Shown here piece after piece: positions 24,660-35,849 of a stretch of DNA of 64,000 nt. Position 1 is the stretch's first letter. Every line of letters begins with the position of its first letter. This stretch comes from Pterois miles. Lineage: Eukaryota > Chordata > Actinopteri > Perciformes > Scorpaenidae. The translations under genes and the position numbers were made by a program. A model generated the notes under the pieces. It did no database searches, was not told the origin of the DNA, and saw only the letters and a list, made by a program, of their open reading frames with translations. The stretch is taken from assembly GCA_947000775.1 (NCBI GenBank), contig CAMQGK010000138.1:52501-116500 (forward strand), given 5' to 3'.

Positions 24660-25560
24660 GGCATAATGAAGGTAATCTGAGTCATAATGAAGCCCAGCAG
24701 CCTCAGCAACACTAATAAAACACATTAACTCCTTTCAAAACGCTCGTATCAACTCTAAACCTGCTTTACATCCTCGCTGCTTTTCATCCTCTGCTCTCTC
24801 TGCTGCTGCTGCACACTCAGCTCCTCATCCCTCCCTCCTCTTCCTCACTGTTTGTTCTCCATTCGTCTACTTCTGATCGGATTCATCAGGATTCATTATT
24901 ACTGCAGGTGTCAAGGAGTCACTCGCTGGTACAGACAGTCAGCATCAACTCATAAGTATTACCTTCCATGAAAACAGCAGTTTTTATCTCTATTTTACAT
25001 GTTTTTCACCAACACAAAACACTCTTTTAGGGATCTGGAAGTGTTTGAAAAGTGAAAAATTCTCCTATACATTAGAGCTAGAATGATTACTTGATTCATT
25101 GATCAATCATTTAAATCCTTTTTCAAGCAAAAGGATAAAAAAAATTGTGGAGTAATTGGTCCTTTTAGTCAAATAAGATTTCTCTAGTCAGTTAGTCGTT
25201 TTTTTTTTTTATTCTGAATGACGCACGTTGGTCAAAATTGTAAGCACATCTCTGGTAAACACCAGATTTAAAGGGGTGCTTTTGTCTGATTCTTTGCAGA
25301 GAAACTTGTGAAGAAAAGGTTGAATCATACACTTCTAGGGATTTTTACTTTATAAAATCTCTAAATGTTTAATTTTCAGCATGTATATAGTCAGAGATGT
25401 CCTGACATTTCCCTCACAAATTAGTGGTATTTTGTTTTAAGTTTATAAGGGACATGTAATATTTTATACTTCTGCTGAATATAATCCATCAGTCTGATTT
25501 CCATAGATGGATTCTGTAGATCCAGTTCCCTTTGTTAACATCTTATTTTGAAAACCAGAT
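24660..25560. other. non-coding stretch, nothing recognised
   Basis: No gene or repeat family identified. Confidence 0.3.
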
Positions 25561-25624
25561 GTAGTCCCAGGTGTCTACTTCCTCTAACTCCTCCAAGGTG
25601 GTCTCTAGCTCTCCGTCATCTCCG

Positions 25625-25940
25625 TCCTCTTTATCCATCCATGGTCAGCTCCATCGGGGCCGTCTGAATGCATTTAACATAAATGTCAGTATATGGATCT
25701 CTGCAGTCGTAGCGTCGGCCCGTTTGACCACGGAGACGAGAGCGACGGCCGGCCGGACCGCACGTTACCGCCGTACAATGACGTTTCCCGTCCGTGACAG
25801 AGTTAGCGTGCAGCTTTAGCCGTGATGTCTAGCTCTGCTTTTCCAAAGTGTTTCCCTCCTTTACTGGATGTGTAGTGTTTACCAGGCTGGATTTAACATG
25901 GAGGGTGGAGGTCGGATCCACGCCCACCCTCCAACATTTT
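25625..25940 (+). repeat. dispersed repeat D, plus copy
   Basis: Reverse-complement partner of 12443-12760. The 82-codon open frame over it is interrupted relative to nothing known and is not claimed as a gene. Confidence 0.75.
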
Positions 25941-26937
25941 GTCACGTTACACAGACTACAACAATAAAAGTTGTAACTTCCTTCTACCGCTGCATACACT
26001 CAATTGAAGCAATAAACAAGGGAAACAATAAGACCTTTATTTTGTTGATGCTGATGTTTAGTTTCGGGTGGAAATGGGGTCAAACAGAAATGGGCCTCTC
26101 AGGTGACACTGAACCTCCAGCTCAGCTCAGGTCACTGTAGTGAAACTGTAGCCGTGACAGTTATAGGATACGTGTGACACAGTTAGAGTACACGCTGCAG
26201 GTTGGTTCACCTGAGCTCAGCGACATTATAGAGTCCATACAGGACGTGACCTGTGCTCATAACCGTGGTCACTGTGCTGGAGGAAAGATGAGCCCAAATG
26301 GTCCTCTAACACAGAGGAACCAGCCAAAGCTCCGACACAGGAGTACTAACCTGTACAGCTGCTGTACCTCAGCAGAAATGTGATTATGTTACTCACCAAA
26401 ACATCAACTGAAAACATTAAAAGGTATTAATATGACATTGGACACACAGCTCCTCCACAAGACAGAGCCTCGAGGTGCGGTAAAGACCTAAGAGTCCTTA
26501 TCATTTCAGTAATTATTCCGCTAAAGTCGGGCCTATCACAAAACCTCCAAATTGATCAAATTAACACAGACAACCAGGCACCATTAGGGCCCCAACAGGT
26601 TCAGCTCACTGACTACGGTCACATGCACAAATTTTTTTGCCCTTACTCTGAAAAAGACAATACCACTACCACTAAGCTGCTAATCAGCTTCTAATATTCC
26701 CATTTACATGCAGCTGTTCGTACTCTGAGAGTTTCCCTCTTTCACTCCTTCAACCACCTTCTTTAAGAGGTCGGCGTTGTGATATTTGCACATATCAAAA
26801 ATCCTGTTGATACCAAGTCTTTCATAATGTTTAACAACAGGTGTGTTTCTTCTTCTTTTCATTCAGGTATACATCTCTGCAAACTGCCGGCTGGTTGCAG
26901 ACACATGTCCATAAGGTGCTGATTTTCACCCAGGAGA

Positions 26938-27160
26938 CGGAGTTCATGTCCCGTGTGAAACCACAAGTCAAAGTTGATTTATTTGCCGCGTAACATCTGT
27001 AATTAAGTTACAGAACCTCTAAGGTTACTTTAACCCAAACTGCCATCTTTTCCTAAAAACAACTAAGTTTTTATTTCTGTAAAAACTGGAGCAAAAGTTG
27101 AAACGTGTCACATGTTGCTGGACATTTGTAGGAAAATACACAAAAATGTTTTTGAAAGTC
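26938..27160 (+). repeat. dispersed repeat family U, copy 1
   Basis: Begins GTTCATGTCCCGTGTGAAAC and carries TTACTTTAACCCAAAC and CTTCCTAA-type phrases in the same order as 43166-43385. Confidence 0.6.
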
Positions 27161-27252
27161 GTGCTGAGCGTCACAAAAAAGGGAAATTCAGGTCTATATG
27201 TACACAAATCAAATCGATTGAACGTTGTGACCATTTGTGTTGTGAGCGCACT

Positions 27253-27300
27253 AAGATAAGATAAGATAAGATGAACCTTTATTAATCCCCGGAGGGGAAG
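27253..27300 (-). mobile_element. LINE/SINE 3' tail
   Basis: Minus strand reads GGGGATTAATAAAGGTTCAT then CTTATCTTATCTTATCTTA; nothing coding is attached. Confidence 0.65.
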
Positions 27301-28606
27301 AGCGCACTAAAACACGTCAAAGCTGGACTTCAGAAGCACCTGTGTCCAAGTCATTGTTGGTATGTAACTGAAGAAAAGGAGTAAACAGAAACAGCTGCAA
27401 CACACTAATTTGAATTTATATGTTTGTATGACAGAGATAAAAGGTAATAATTATTATACTGATTACAAGTTTAATAAAATTATATGTTTAGATCAATAAG
27501 GAAGCTAGTTAATTATCACTTATGGAGAAGGGGTGGGATTAAAGAAGTTTGTACTTCTCACTCCTGTTCAATTATATAAACCAGGCATCAAGTCTTTGCC
27601 TATTTGTTTTGCTTATGCAATTCATTGTCTGTAAATATTACTTTTTTCTGTCTGTCTGTCCACTTGTTTATATGATCATTCTCTTTTGTATTTTACATGT
27701 TCAAAATAAAGTAGACAGAAACTAAACAAAGCCCTGAACAGGTTCACTGGGATCAGCATGGATTCACCAGAGACCTCAGACCTGGACCTGAGTCAAACAT
27801 CTTTGTTTCTTCGGTTCAGGTGTGGCCGAGGATCAGTCCGCTGTCAGACGCCCAGAAACTGGTCTGAGGGTTGTTGTGGGTGGAGACGCTGTTTCCCCAC
27901 AGCGACACATTCCTACAGCGCCAACCGACGGCTGCTGACAACACCAGACTACAAAATGTGACCACACGGCATCTGTCACTGTAATGATGTGGTGGACGAA
28001 GATAATTAAGACTTGAGAAACAATTCTGTACATAACAACTAAAGGAAATACACAACAACTTAACAAAGTCATCAGTTTCCTGCGGTTTAAGGAGAAGTCT
28101 AGAAATGTTGTTTTCTCCAGACAACCACTAAAACCCCCAAAAATGTTCCGTTTACACTGACACAAAACTGAGAAATGTCGTAAATCCACCAATTAGAGAG
28201 GCTATAACCACAGAATGTTTGCTTGATAAATAATTGAAAAATGACTCAATTATTAAATATTAGGGCTGTCAATAAATTAAAATATTTAATTGAAAATAAT
28301 GGCAAATTAATCTCACATTTATTAAAATGAACCTTAAAGGGAGATTTGTCTTGTATTTAATCATCTTATCCAACATGGGAGTGGACAAATATGCTTCTTT
28401 ATGAAAATGTATGTATATATTTATTATTGTAAATCAATAACAACACTAATCAATGGCAGATATAGTCCAGAAACCCTCCCAGGTTCTGACTTTAGCATCA
28501 ACAATCTGCTCCAATCAGAACATGGCAAACTGCAGCCCAACAGGCAACAACAGCTGTCAGTGTGTCAGAGTGCTGACTTGACTAGGACTTGATCCAGACT
28601 GACTGG

Positions 28607-28800
28607 GACTATCAGAAAGTGGGCATGTCTGTAAAGGGGAGACTGGTGGGGACCCAGACAACCCATTTACATCCACACATCTGGTCAGAGGTCAACGGAC
28701 CCCTTTGGATGTGGACATGACAGTTTTTCCTCGACAAAATGTAGCACCAGTGTGCAGCGTTATCTAACCTCCTTACTAACCTGGTCGGTATCGATGGATT
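28607..28800 (-). repeat. dispersed repeat family R, partial inverted copy
   Basis: Matches 61500-61690 closely (GGGCATGTCTGTAAAGGGGA, ACCCATTTACATCCACACAT, GACATGACAGTTTTTCCTC). Confidence 0.7.
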
Positions 28801-28844
28801 AGTAGAAATAGTTTTAGTACTTAATAGTGTCCTGCAGTTAGTCC

Positions 28845-29370
28845 AAAACTGATCACTGGATCGAGGAGATGTGAGCGAATCGCTCCTGTTTTAGCGGCTC
28901 TTCACTGGCTGCCTGCCTGAGATTTAAGATGTCATTGTTAACTGTTAAAGCTCTGCCTGGTTTAGCGCCGAGCCTCCTCACGGAGCTCCTTCCTCCCTAC
29001 GAGCCTCCTTCTAACCTGAGGTCGTCTGACAAGGCTTCACTGGTGGTTCCAGGTCTAGACTGATACCTGAGGGAGTCTTTGCCATCGATGCCCCGAGACT
29101 CTGGAGCAGCCTCCCTGAGGACCTCAGGTTAACTCGCTCTTTAACCAGTTTTAAATCCCTTTAAAAAAAACATTTTTATAAAAAGGCTTTTTGGCCCCTT
29201 GAAGCAGCAGCTTGGTTCACCTGTTTCTACTCCCCATACTGTCCTCTTCAGGCTGATGTGTTGTCTCTGTAACACACTGTCTGATTCCACTTATTATTAT
29301 TATTATTATTATTATTACCCGAATTTCCCTCTGGGGATTAATAAAGGTTCATCTTATCTTATCTTATTAT
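28845..29370 (+). mobile_element. non-LTR retrotransposon 3' end
   Basis: Broken frames contain the HWLP, YKAL-type and LWSSLPEDLR-type positions of a common fish LINE reverse-transcriptase C-terminus (visible as CTTCACTGGCTGCCTG, CTACGAGCCTCCTTC, CTGGAGCAGCCTCCCTGAGG). The element ends in a (TTA)n stretch and the tail GGGGATTAATAAAGGTTCAT with CTTATCTTATC. Confidence 0.7.
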
Positions 29371-29961
29371 TATTATTATTATTATTATATGATGCCATCA
29401 AAACGTACAGTGCTGCCGACACTGTTTATTATTATTATAAAGTATCATCACATCTTTTCTCTCATCTCTGCTCTTGGTTCTGGATAATGTCCTGCAGTCA
29501 GGGACATACTGAGACTTCAGAGACTTCAGACTAGAACTGTACTTCAGAACGAACTTTATCCTCCATCCCTAAATGAGGTTGCACCTGCAGCACCAGACCC
29601 AGACCATAGCATGGTACCTGTCCCTGTAACCAAGGCAACTGGGGGACACGTGCACACCACACATCTCTAAACCCCTATCCCGAGGGCACGCGCACGCACA
29701 CACCGTTCAGGTAGAGGGTAAAACCGGTTCTTGTCGTCTAAATTAGCACCCAGACAGTCTCACATCATCGGCTACATGTTTACATGTTTCCTGAAACCAG
29801 CATGTGGCTCTTGAAATGACAGCAGCAGCGACGGGAGTTTCGGCTCAGGTGAAATCTGAGACTTGTTTCCGTGCAGGTAAAACTAAACTCGGCAGCACTC
29901 AGCAAACCGGGAAGCAGCCTCTCCCACGGCGCGTGGAGCGGGTACCGAGGCCGTGACTTAC

Positions 29962-30300
29962 CGGCCGCTGCAGGACGAGCTCATTTCAGGAAGCGAGGGA
30001 ACACCTCCGACTCTGAGGAAAACAAACCCACTGAAAGAGTCAGATCCACTTCCGGTGGTCCAGGTGAGGGTTCGGCTTGTACTGGGCCGATATGAGCTGA
30101 GTGTTAAAACTCAGTGAATCATCTTCAGTCTGCAGCAGGAAAACTGGACCCAGCGACTGAAGAGCAGCCGCAGGTAACCGGAGAATACCTGCTGCAGGTA
30201 GCCAAGCCACGCCCCCTCTGAACCTCCCCGCACACACCTGTAGCTGTGCATCACGCGCCAGTAGCTCGGCGCTTTTACCTGCGTCCCATTTCTTTTCACA
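29962..30300 (-). promoter_or_regulatory. CpG-rich candidate promoter and untranslated first exon (minus strand)
   Basis: This block is much richer in CpG than its surroundings. It holds an ETS core, CCGGAAGT, at 30048-30055 on the minus strand, and ends in a consensus donor (GCGGCCG then GTAAGT) at 29962. The nesprin-like start exon has an upstream acceptor and so expects a distal 5'UTR exon on this strand; this is the best candidate seen. A 19-kb first intron would follow. It could equally be an unannotated non-coding transcript start. Confidence 0.35.
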
Positions 30301-30850
30301 AACACCTCCTCCGATGTGTCCTATTCACCTCCTCTCACAGAATAAACCGGACTTTAACATTTATGATTTTTATAACTTTTACTTACTTCATTTTTATTTT
30401 TTTTTATCTTTAATGAACAGCTCAAACTGTTTGTACGTCCAGTGAAGGACGCATAGAAGTCGAGCTGATTTAGGAATGGGACGCGGCCCCTTTAGCCTTC
30501 CTTATGTTGGACGTCCTCACAAAACTCCTCAGTACTGTGAACATGGACACTGAACACATACTGAGTACACATCATGATAAAGTACTACTACTACTACTGA
30601 TAATAATAATAACAATAAACAACAACAACAAGAAAAATAAATAATGATAATAATAATGACAATAAAAAGAATAGCAAAAATTAACAACAAAAATAATAAA
30701 AAGGTTCATCTTTATAGAGCTGGTTAACCTCATAATGCTGAAGTGTTCGTACTTATAATAAACTGGTGGATGTTGGGTCAATACTGATTTGAATGGATTC
30801 ATGTCTTATGTAACTTTGCACCTACTTAATGCTCTCAAACTCTTAAATTT

Positions 30851-30886
30851 TGACTCTGGTGGGACTCAAACCCACAACCTTTGAAT
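30851..30886 (-). pseudogene. tRNA-Arg 3' half (inverted)
   Basis: Carries the T arm and acceptor 3' strand of tRNA-Arg(TCT) in reverse orientation, with no 5' half. It pairs with the full gene at 30939-31030 to make a palindromic unit of 180 bp. Confidence 0.7.
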
Positions 30887-30938
30887 TACGTCTCCTGTGC
30901 CTGTCTGAAAAGCAGCATGCCCAGAGGCTACACTGTGT

Positions 30939-31030
30939 GGCTCTGTGGCGTAATGGACAGCGCATTGGACTTCTAGTTAAACCCCGGAGAAGACATTCAA
31001 AGGTTGTGGGTTCGAGTCCCACCAGAGTCA
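30939..31030 (+). tRNA. tRNA-Arg(TCT) with 19-nt intron
   Basis: 92 nt. Acceptor GGCTCTG pairs with CAGAGTC (one G-T). The D arm is GCGT/GCGC. The anticodon stem TTGGA pairs with TTCAA, loop CTTCTA, anticodon TCT; the intron is 30976-30994 after position 37, the normal site for this family. The T arm is GTGGG-TTCGAGT-CCCAC and the discriminator A. A box (TGGCGTAATGG) and B box (GGTTCGAGTCC) fit. The downstream flank has only TTT, not the T4 run usual for Pol III termination. Confidence 0.85.
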
Positions 31031-31288
31031 GGTTCATCTTTATAGAGCTGGTTAACTTCATAATGCAGAAGTCTTCGTACTTACAATAAACTGGTAGATG
31101 TTGGATAAATACTGATTTGAATGGATTCATGTCTTATGTAACTTCTCAACCTCTTAATGGTCAACTCTGCTGTCACTTTCAAAAGGTTTTGTGACTTTAC
31201 ACTTAGCCAAACCTGTAAATACTGATTTGAATGAATTCATGTCTTTTGTGACTTTGCACCTACTCAATGCTCTCAACCTCCTAATGGT

Positions 31289-31380
31289 CAACTCTGGTGG
31301 GACTCAAACCCACAACCTTTCAGTCACTTCTCCTATATTTGACTAGAAGTCCAATGAGCTGACCATTGTGCCACAGAGCC
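31289..31380 (-). pseudogene. degenerate tRNA-Arg(TCT)
   Basis: Same 92-nt layout and anticodon TCT, but the D stem is GCAC/GCTC and the anticodon 3' stem is CTGAA, which leaves mismatches; discriminator T. Probably inactive. A plus-oriented 3' half follows at about 31393-31430. Confidence 0.65.
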
Positions 31381-31596
31381 ACTCATGAGAAGTTATCCAA
31401 AGGTTGTGGGTTTGAATCCCACCAGGGTCGACCTTCAAGGTTACAGATTTAGGTCGGCACAAAATCAAGAGAAACATGATTTCATTCACATATTAGTTAT
31501 TTTTATTGACTGTGCACCAACCCAGACCTGTAACCACTTAAAGATGGACTCTGAAGGGACTCAGACCCACAATCTTCCTCTCAACCTCTTAAAGTT

Positions 31597-31688
31597 CGAC
31601 TCTGGTGGGACTCGAACCCACAACCTTTGAATCTCTTCTCCAGCACTCTACTAGAAGTCCAATGCGCTGTCCATTGCGCCACAGAGCC
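31597..31688 (-). tRNA. tRNA-Arg(TCT) with 19-nt intron, best preserved copy
   Basis: Minus strand. GGCTCTG/CAGAGTC acceptor, D arm GCGC/GCGC, anticodon stem TTGGA/TTCAA, anticodon TCT, intron of 19 nt after position 37, T arm GTGGG-TTCGAGT-CCCAC, discriminator G as in the usual vertebrate gene. A box TGGCGCAATGG and B box GGTTCGAGTCC match consensus. No immediate T4 downstream. Confidence 0.9.
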
Positions 31689-31767
31689 ACACATGAAAAC
31701 CAGCAACCTTTGAATCACTCCTCCTGTGCTTGTCTAAAAATCAGCAAGCCTGAAGCATGTACTGTGT

Positions 31768-31856
31768 GGCTCTGTGGCGTAATGGACAGTGTACTGGAGT
31801 TATAGGCAGACACAGAAGACATTCAAAGGTTGTGGGTTAGAGTCCCACCAGAGTCA
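31768..31856 (+). pseudogene. degenerate tRNA-Arg copy
   Basis: 5' arm and 3' half are recognisable, but the anticodon region reads TGGAGTTATAG, destroying the stem and anticodon, and the T loop is TTAGAGT. Head-to-head with the intact gene at 31597-31688. Confidence 0.75.
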
Positions 31857-32904
31857 TGTTACTGATGTGATGACTTGGATAAACACAGATGTGTTTGTCA
31901 AGTAGTCGAATGTGCTGTCCAGAGAACACATCAGACGCTAGCCTTTCTGGATGGACAACTGTGAGGGAAATCACGTAAACATCTATTTGCCACAAAATCA
32001 CAAGCTCTATTAATTAAACCCAAACTAGACTCGTAACCGTCCTTATCCAGGACAAAACTGATGTTCTGTAGCTCAGTGAACCATTCAGAACATCTTCACT
32101 GAAGCCAAGAGATGCATCTGTCATCAGACCACCAGCAGCTAATCCTCTGCAGCTCCACAATGACTCCAGAGCATCTCCTCAGCATCTGAGAACAGCTGCT
32201 CCTTAGCTCAATAACTGCTTAAACCCAGTCCACTGAATTACATGACTCTTTAGCTGCTTAGACCCAAGTGAGGCTAATCAACTGGCAAAAACACCACGTG
32301 TGCCATCTTAGCAGGCCTGCAGCGTCGCACTGTGGCAAAAAAAACCAGAGTGAAGATAATGAGCCCATCTAATGGTGGTTACCAGGTGAATCAAGAGTTT
32401 TTACCTCCTGTACAACTGAACAAACCGTTGGCAAAGCTTATAACTAAACTTTTAGCTCTTGTAGATGTAAAAGTACGTTTTCTAAGGATATCCAAAGGAC
32501 CTGCAACTGTTTCATCAGATAGGTGTGAGTAAAACCAGGTTGAAAAACATGTTGAAAAAGAAGTACTCTTGGCTATTTTCCATGTAAATTATGGTGTGAA
32601 AGTAGCTGGTGGCCCCTTAGTTTCAGTCACGATTTAAAGCTTGATATTATTTGAAAAAAATGGCTGCCACTATCATACCTGAGGTTCAGTACCAGCACTG
32701 GCATATGTTAAATATCTTACTTAATGCATACACAATTTAATATGCGAGATCTGCTTTGAGTAAATAATTTGTGTCTGATATTTTTTATCCAGAAAAAAGT
32801 TCAGTGACCTCTTTAGAAACTCTTAAAATCACACCTACTCCAAATCTATAAAAGCTGACACAAGATTTGCTCTGTGCCACTTTACAGAAGTACGGTGCCC
32901 TTAA

Positions 32905-32924
32905 ACTACATGTCCCACAATGCA
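32905..32924 (+). promoter_or_regulatory. ZNF143/STAF-like motif
   Basis: ACTACATGTCCCACAATGCA, a near match to the ZNF143 consensus ACTACAATTCCCAGAATGCA. Lies inside the tRNA-Arg region. Confidence 0.45.
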
Positions 32925-33311
32925 TCTCTATTTTGTTATGCGCTCACTGAAGCCTCTCACTACTGTTTCCAGCAGCGGCGCTCTAGCCGAGTGATGGGGT
33001 CCTAAAAAAATATGAATAGAACCAAAATGTCCAATGAAAGAAAAGTTGCTGCACACAGGCATGTGATTTTGTTTCTGAACTATTTTTCAGCTGCAATTAT
33101 TTTTCCTAGACTTCTGCTTTCAGAGCAAGTTATTAAATAAATTATTACTAAAATTAATTATAATCAAATGCAGAGGTAATTTTGTAATATGATCAAGAGT
33201 AGATATATTTATATAGTCTCACAATTACAAGCAGCCCTTTGAGGGGAACCCTGATGCTGATGTGGACCAGGATGAAACTGAGTTTGACAACTCTGCCTTG
33301 ATACAAATTTG

Positions 33312-33500
33312 TTCTAATGCCACTAATGTCTTTATTGCATTAAAGCAACTTGTGATTTCGGTTAGCGGCTCAGTTTTAATGTGTGAGTGAAGATGCTGGT
33401 ATCATATGAAACTAGTAAACTAAAAACAGAATCTGTTTGTACCAACCATGTCATACTAGCTTGGCAGAAAGGAGTTTAAATAATGCTTCAATCTTGCTAA
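33312..33500 (+). repeat. dispersed repeat family R, partial copy
   Basis: Shares GGCTCAGTTTTAA, CATATGAAACTAG and TACCAACCA with the copy at 52310. Confidence 0.6.
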
Positions 33501-34099
33501 CAAATACACTGATAGTGTTTTCACAATGGCACTCCTGCTAATTAGATCAGAATCAGAGACAGAATTTGAAATGAGCACATCAAATGCGGTCAAATATAAT
33601 GAGAGTCAAAGGAAACGAGAGATTCATGAATTATTATCACCACCAGTTGAAAGCGAGGCAGACAGACGGGACAACGTCATCGACTCAGGTCGGCGGATAC
33701 GTAAAGCTGCTGTTTCTGCAAACAGCTGAGCCTCTAAAGTCTTACAAACAGAAACCATTTGTGAAATGACTGGTGAAAATGATGAACTCAGCAGCCGCCA
33801 ACCTAAATCTAGCAGCTCCTTGGCTCTCGCTCGGTGTTAAATTCCCTCTTTACTCGTAGCCATAAATACGGCACATTGTCTTTGTGCGATTGTCTCGGCG
33901 AAGCAGCGTTCATCGTGGCTGTAAATAGCCTCAGAACTCAGAGTCTTATGTAATTTTCCTGCTAAACCTCTTTTTGAAATACGCCGCTTACGTAACTGTC
34001 CTACAACACCAGGCCTCATTTACATAATTGCATAGAGATAAAGTCACTGCACCAATCTATGGCAGAGTGTGAGAAATCATTTACATATGTGCAGATGAG

Positions 34100-34100
<1 letters not shown>

Positions 34101-34130
<30 letters not shown>
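34101..34130. repeat. (CA)n microsatellite
   Basis: Perfect CA run of 30 bases. Confidence 0.95.
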
Positions 34131-34132
<2 letters not shown>

Positions 34133-34525
34133 CGGCCCTCCTCAGGTGTGTGTATGTCCCAGTGTGTGCATGTATGTGTCTACATGTGCGAGCAGCATGC
34201 AGCATGTTTTCAACCGTGTGTGTGTGTGTGTATTACAAGTACTGTGCACTTACATTGTTTAAACCCAGTGAACTAAATTTTAAATTGATTGACATGATTT
34301 ATGTAAAGTTATTATGTTTTATTATGTCATATGTGAGCTGGAGCGAATGTATCTGTGGCGAGCAATAGATCATGTGTTGTACTTGTAGTTTAGTTCAGGA
34401 GAAGTCATTGATTACGGGCTCACATCGATTGTCATCAATTTGCTACAAACAAAACACTCATTTCACCAAAATGTACAAGTCTGAACATGTCTATGAGACT
34501 GAACACCCTTATAGACCTATAAATG

Positions 34526-34600
34526 TCAACTTTGGTGGGACTCGAACCCCCATCCTCTGAATCACCTCTCCTGAGTCCAACTTGCTGGCTAGTGGTTTCT
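34526..34600 (-). pseudogene. tRNA-Arg 3' half, degenerate
   Basis: Minus strand keeps the T arm (GGGGGTTCGAGTCCCACC) and acceptor end but the anticodon half is lost. Confidence 0.6.
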
Positions 34601-34893
34601 GTGTTTGAATCTTCAAATAATACAAGTTTGTAGGGTTGTGACATGTGGTACACTGAGCAGCACATTGGTCTTCAAGACAAAGGTTGGGGGTACAAGTTTT
34701 AAAGGTATACAGGTTTGGCTAAGTGTAAAGTCACAAAACCTTTTGAAAGTGACAGCAGAGTTGACCATTAAGAGGTTGAGAAGTTACATAAGACATGAAT
34801 CCATTCAAATCAGTATTTACCCAACATCCACCAGTTTATTATAAGTACGAACACTTCTGCATATGAAACTAATGAGCTTTATAAAGTTGAACC

Positions 34894-34985
34894 TGACTCT
34901 GGTGGGACTTGAACCCACACCCTTTGAATGTCTTCTCCGGGGTTTAACTAGAAGTCCAACGCGCTGTCCGTTACGCCACAGAGCC
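34894..34985 (-). tRNA. tRNA-Arg(TCT) with 19-nt intron
   Basis: Mirror copy of 30939-31030 with the same intron sequence. D arm GCGT/GCGC, anticodon TCT, T arm GTGGG-TTCAAGT-CCCAC; position 26 is G rather than A, and the variable region carries one change. All stems close, so it could be active; discriminator A. Confidence 0.78.
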
Positions 34986-35038
34986 ACACAGTGTAGCCGC
35001 TGGGCATGCTGTTTTTCAGACAGGCACAGGAGAAGTGA

Positions 35039-35075
35039 TTCAAAGGTTGTGGGTTTGAGTCCCACCAGAGTCAAC
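35039..35075 (+). pseudogene. tRNA-Arg 3' half (inverted partner)
   Basis: Plus-oriented copy of the T arm and 3' acceptor strand facing the full gene at 34894-34985; the same arrangement as 30851-31030 in reverse. Confidence 0.7.
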
Positions 35076-35132
35076 ATTTAAGAGGTTAAGAGAATCGAGT
35101 CGGTGCAAAGTTACTTGAGTTCATTCGAATCC

Positions 35133-35188
35133 GTGTTTAACCAACATCTACCACATAATATGTTATGTGGTAGATGTTGGTTAAACAC
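35133..35188. repeat. perfect hairpin, 26-bp arms and 4-nt loop
   Basis: Left arm 35133-35158 and right arm 35163-35188 are exact reverse complements (core CCAACATCTACCACATAA), with loop TATG. It sits at the join between two tRNA-Arg units. Confidence 0.95.
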
Positions 35189-35228
35189 TTGTGCACTATA
35201 ATGTTAACCACCCCTATAAAGGTGAACC

Positions 35229-35320
35229 TGACTCTGGTGGGACTCGAACCCACAACCTTTGAATTACTTCTCCAGTATTCTACTAGAAGTCCAATGCGCT
35301 GTCCATTGCGCCACAGAGCC
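35229..35320 (-). tRNA. tRNA-Arg(TCT) with 19-nt intron
   Basis: Minus strand, all four arms intact: D arm GCGC/GCGC, anticodon TCT, T arm GTGGG-TTCGAGT-CCCAC, discriminator A. Same as the copy at 31597-31688 except within the intron and the discriminator. A degraded plus-oriented 3' half follows at about 35335-35367. Confidence 0.9.
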
Positions 35321-35499
35321 ATACATGAAAAGCTATCCAAAGGTTATGTGTTCAAATCCCACCTTCAAATCCTTCTGACATGACAAGTGTGTTTACCCAA
35401 AATTCATTGACTGTTCTACAAACATTTACAAGTCATCACAGGAGTAGCACTTCTACACTATGGAGTCAAACACCTTTATAAGGCCATAGATGTGTGCTC

Positions 35500-35690
35500 T
35501 AAACAAGCAGTGGAGAAGAAATGTAAAGGTTGTGGGTTCACCTTTTAGGGGGGTGCGAAGTCTTTGAAAACTGAAAATCACAGCAACAACCAAAAACGAT
35601 CGTGGACAGCATGTTGGATTTCTGAATAAGCACAAAAGAAGTGAATTAATGGTTGCTGACTTGAGTCCCACTAGCGTCAACAACTTCCCC
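35500..35690. pseudogene. scattered tRNA-Arg debris
   Basis: Phrases such as GTAAAGGTTGTGGGTTCACC (about 35522) and GACTTGAGTCCCACTAGCGTC (about 35658) are decayed 3' halves of the same tRNA family. Confidence 0.5.
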
Positions 35691-35849
35691 TCCTGCTGTC
35701 TGAGGTTTTCAAAGTCACTACGTTAAACTACAACAGCATTCATAACTCTTCAGTACTTTTTACAATGTTTTATTTTTATAAGTGCAATAAGAACTCATGC
35801 AATTATATCATCTGCTCAAATTATAGGAACTGGACAATTATTTATTGAT

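Noticed and set aside
29871..30095. 74-codon plus-strand open frame in the CpG-rich block
   Set aside because: No domain or splice partner; a promoter/5'UTR reading on the minus strand fits better.
30850..31089. Open frames reading LVGLKPTTFE or LVGLEPTTFE
   Set aside because: Translations of inverted tRNA-Arg halves, recurring at every copy.
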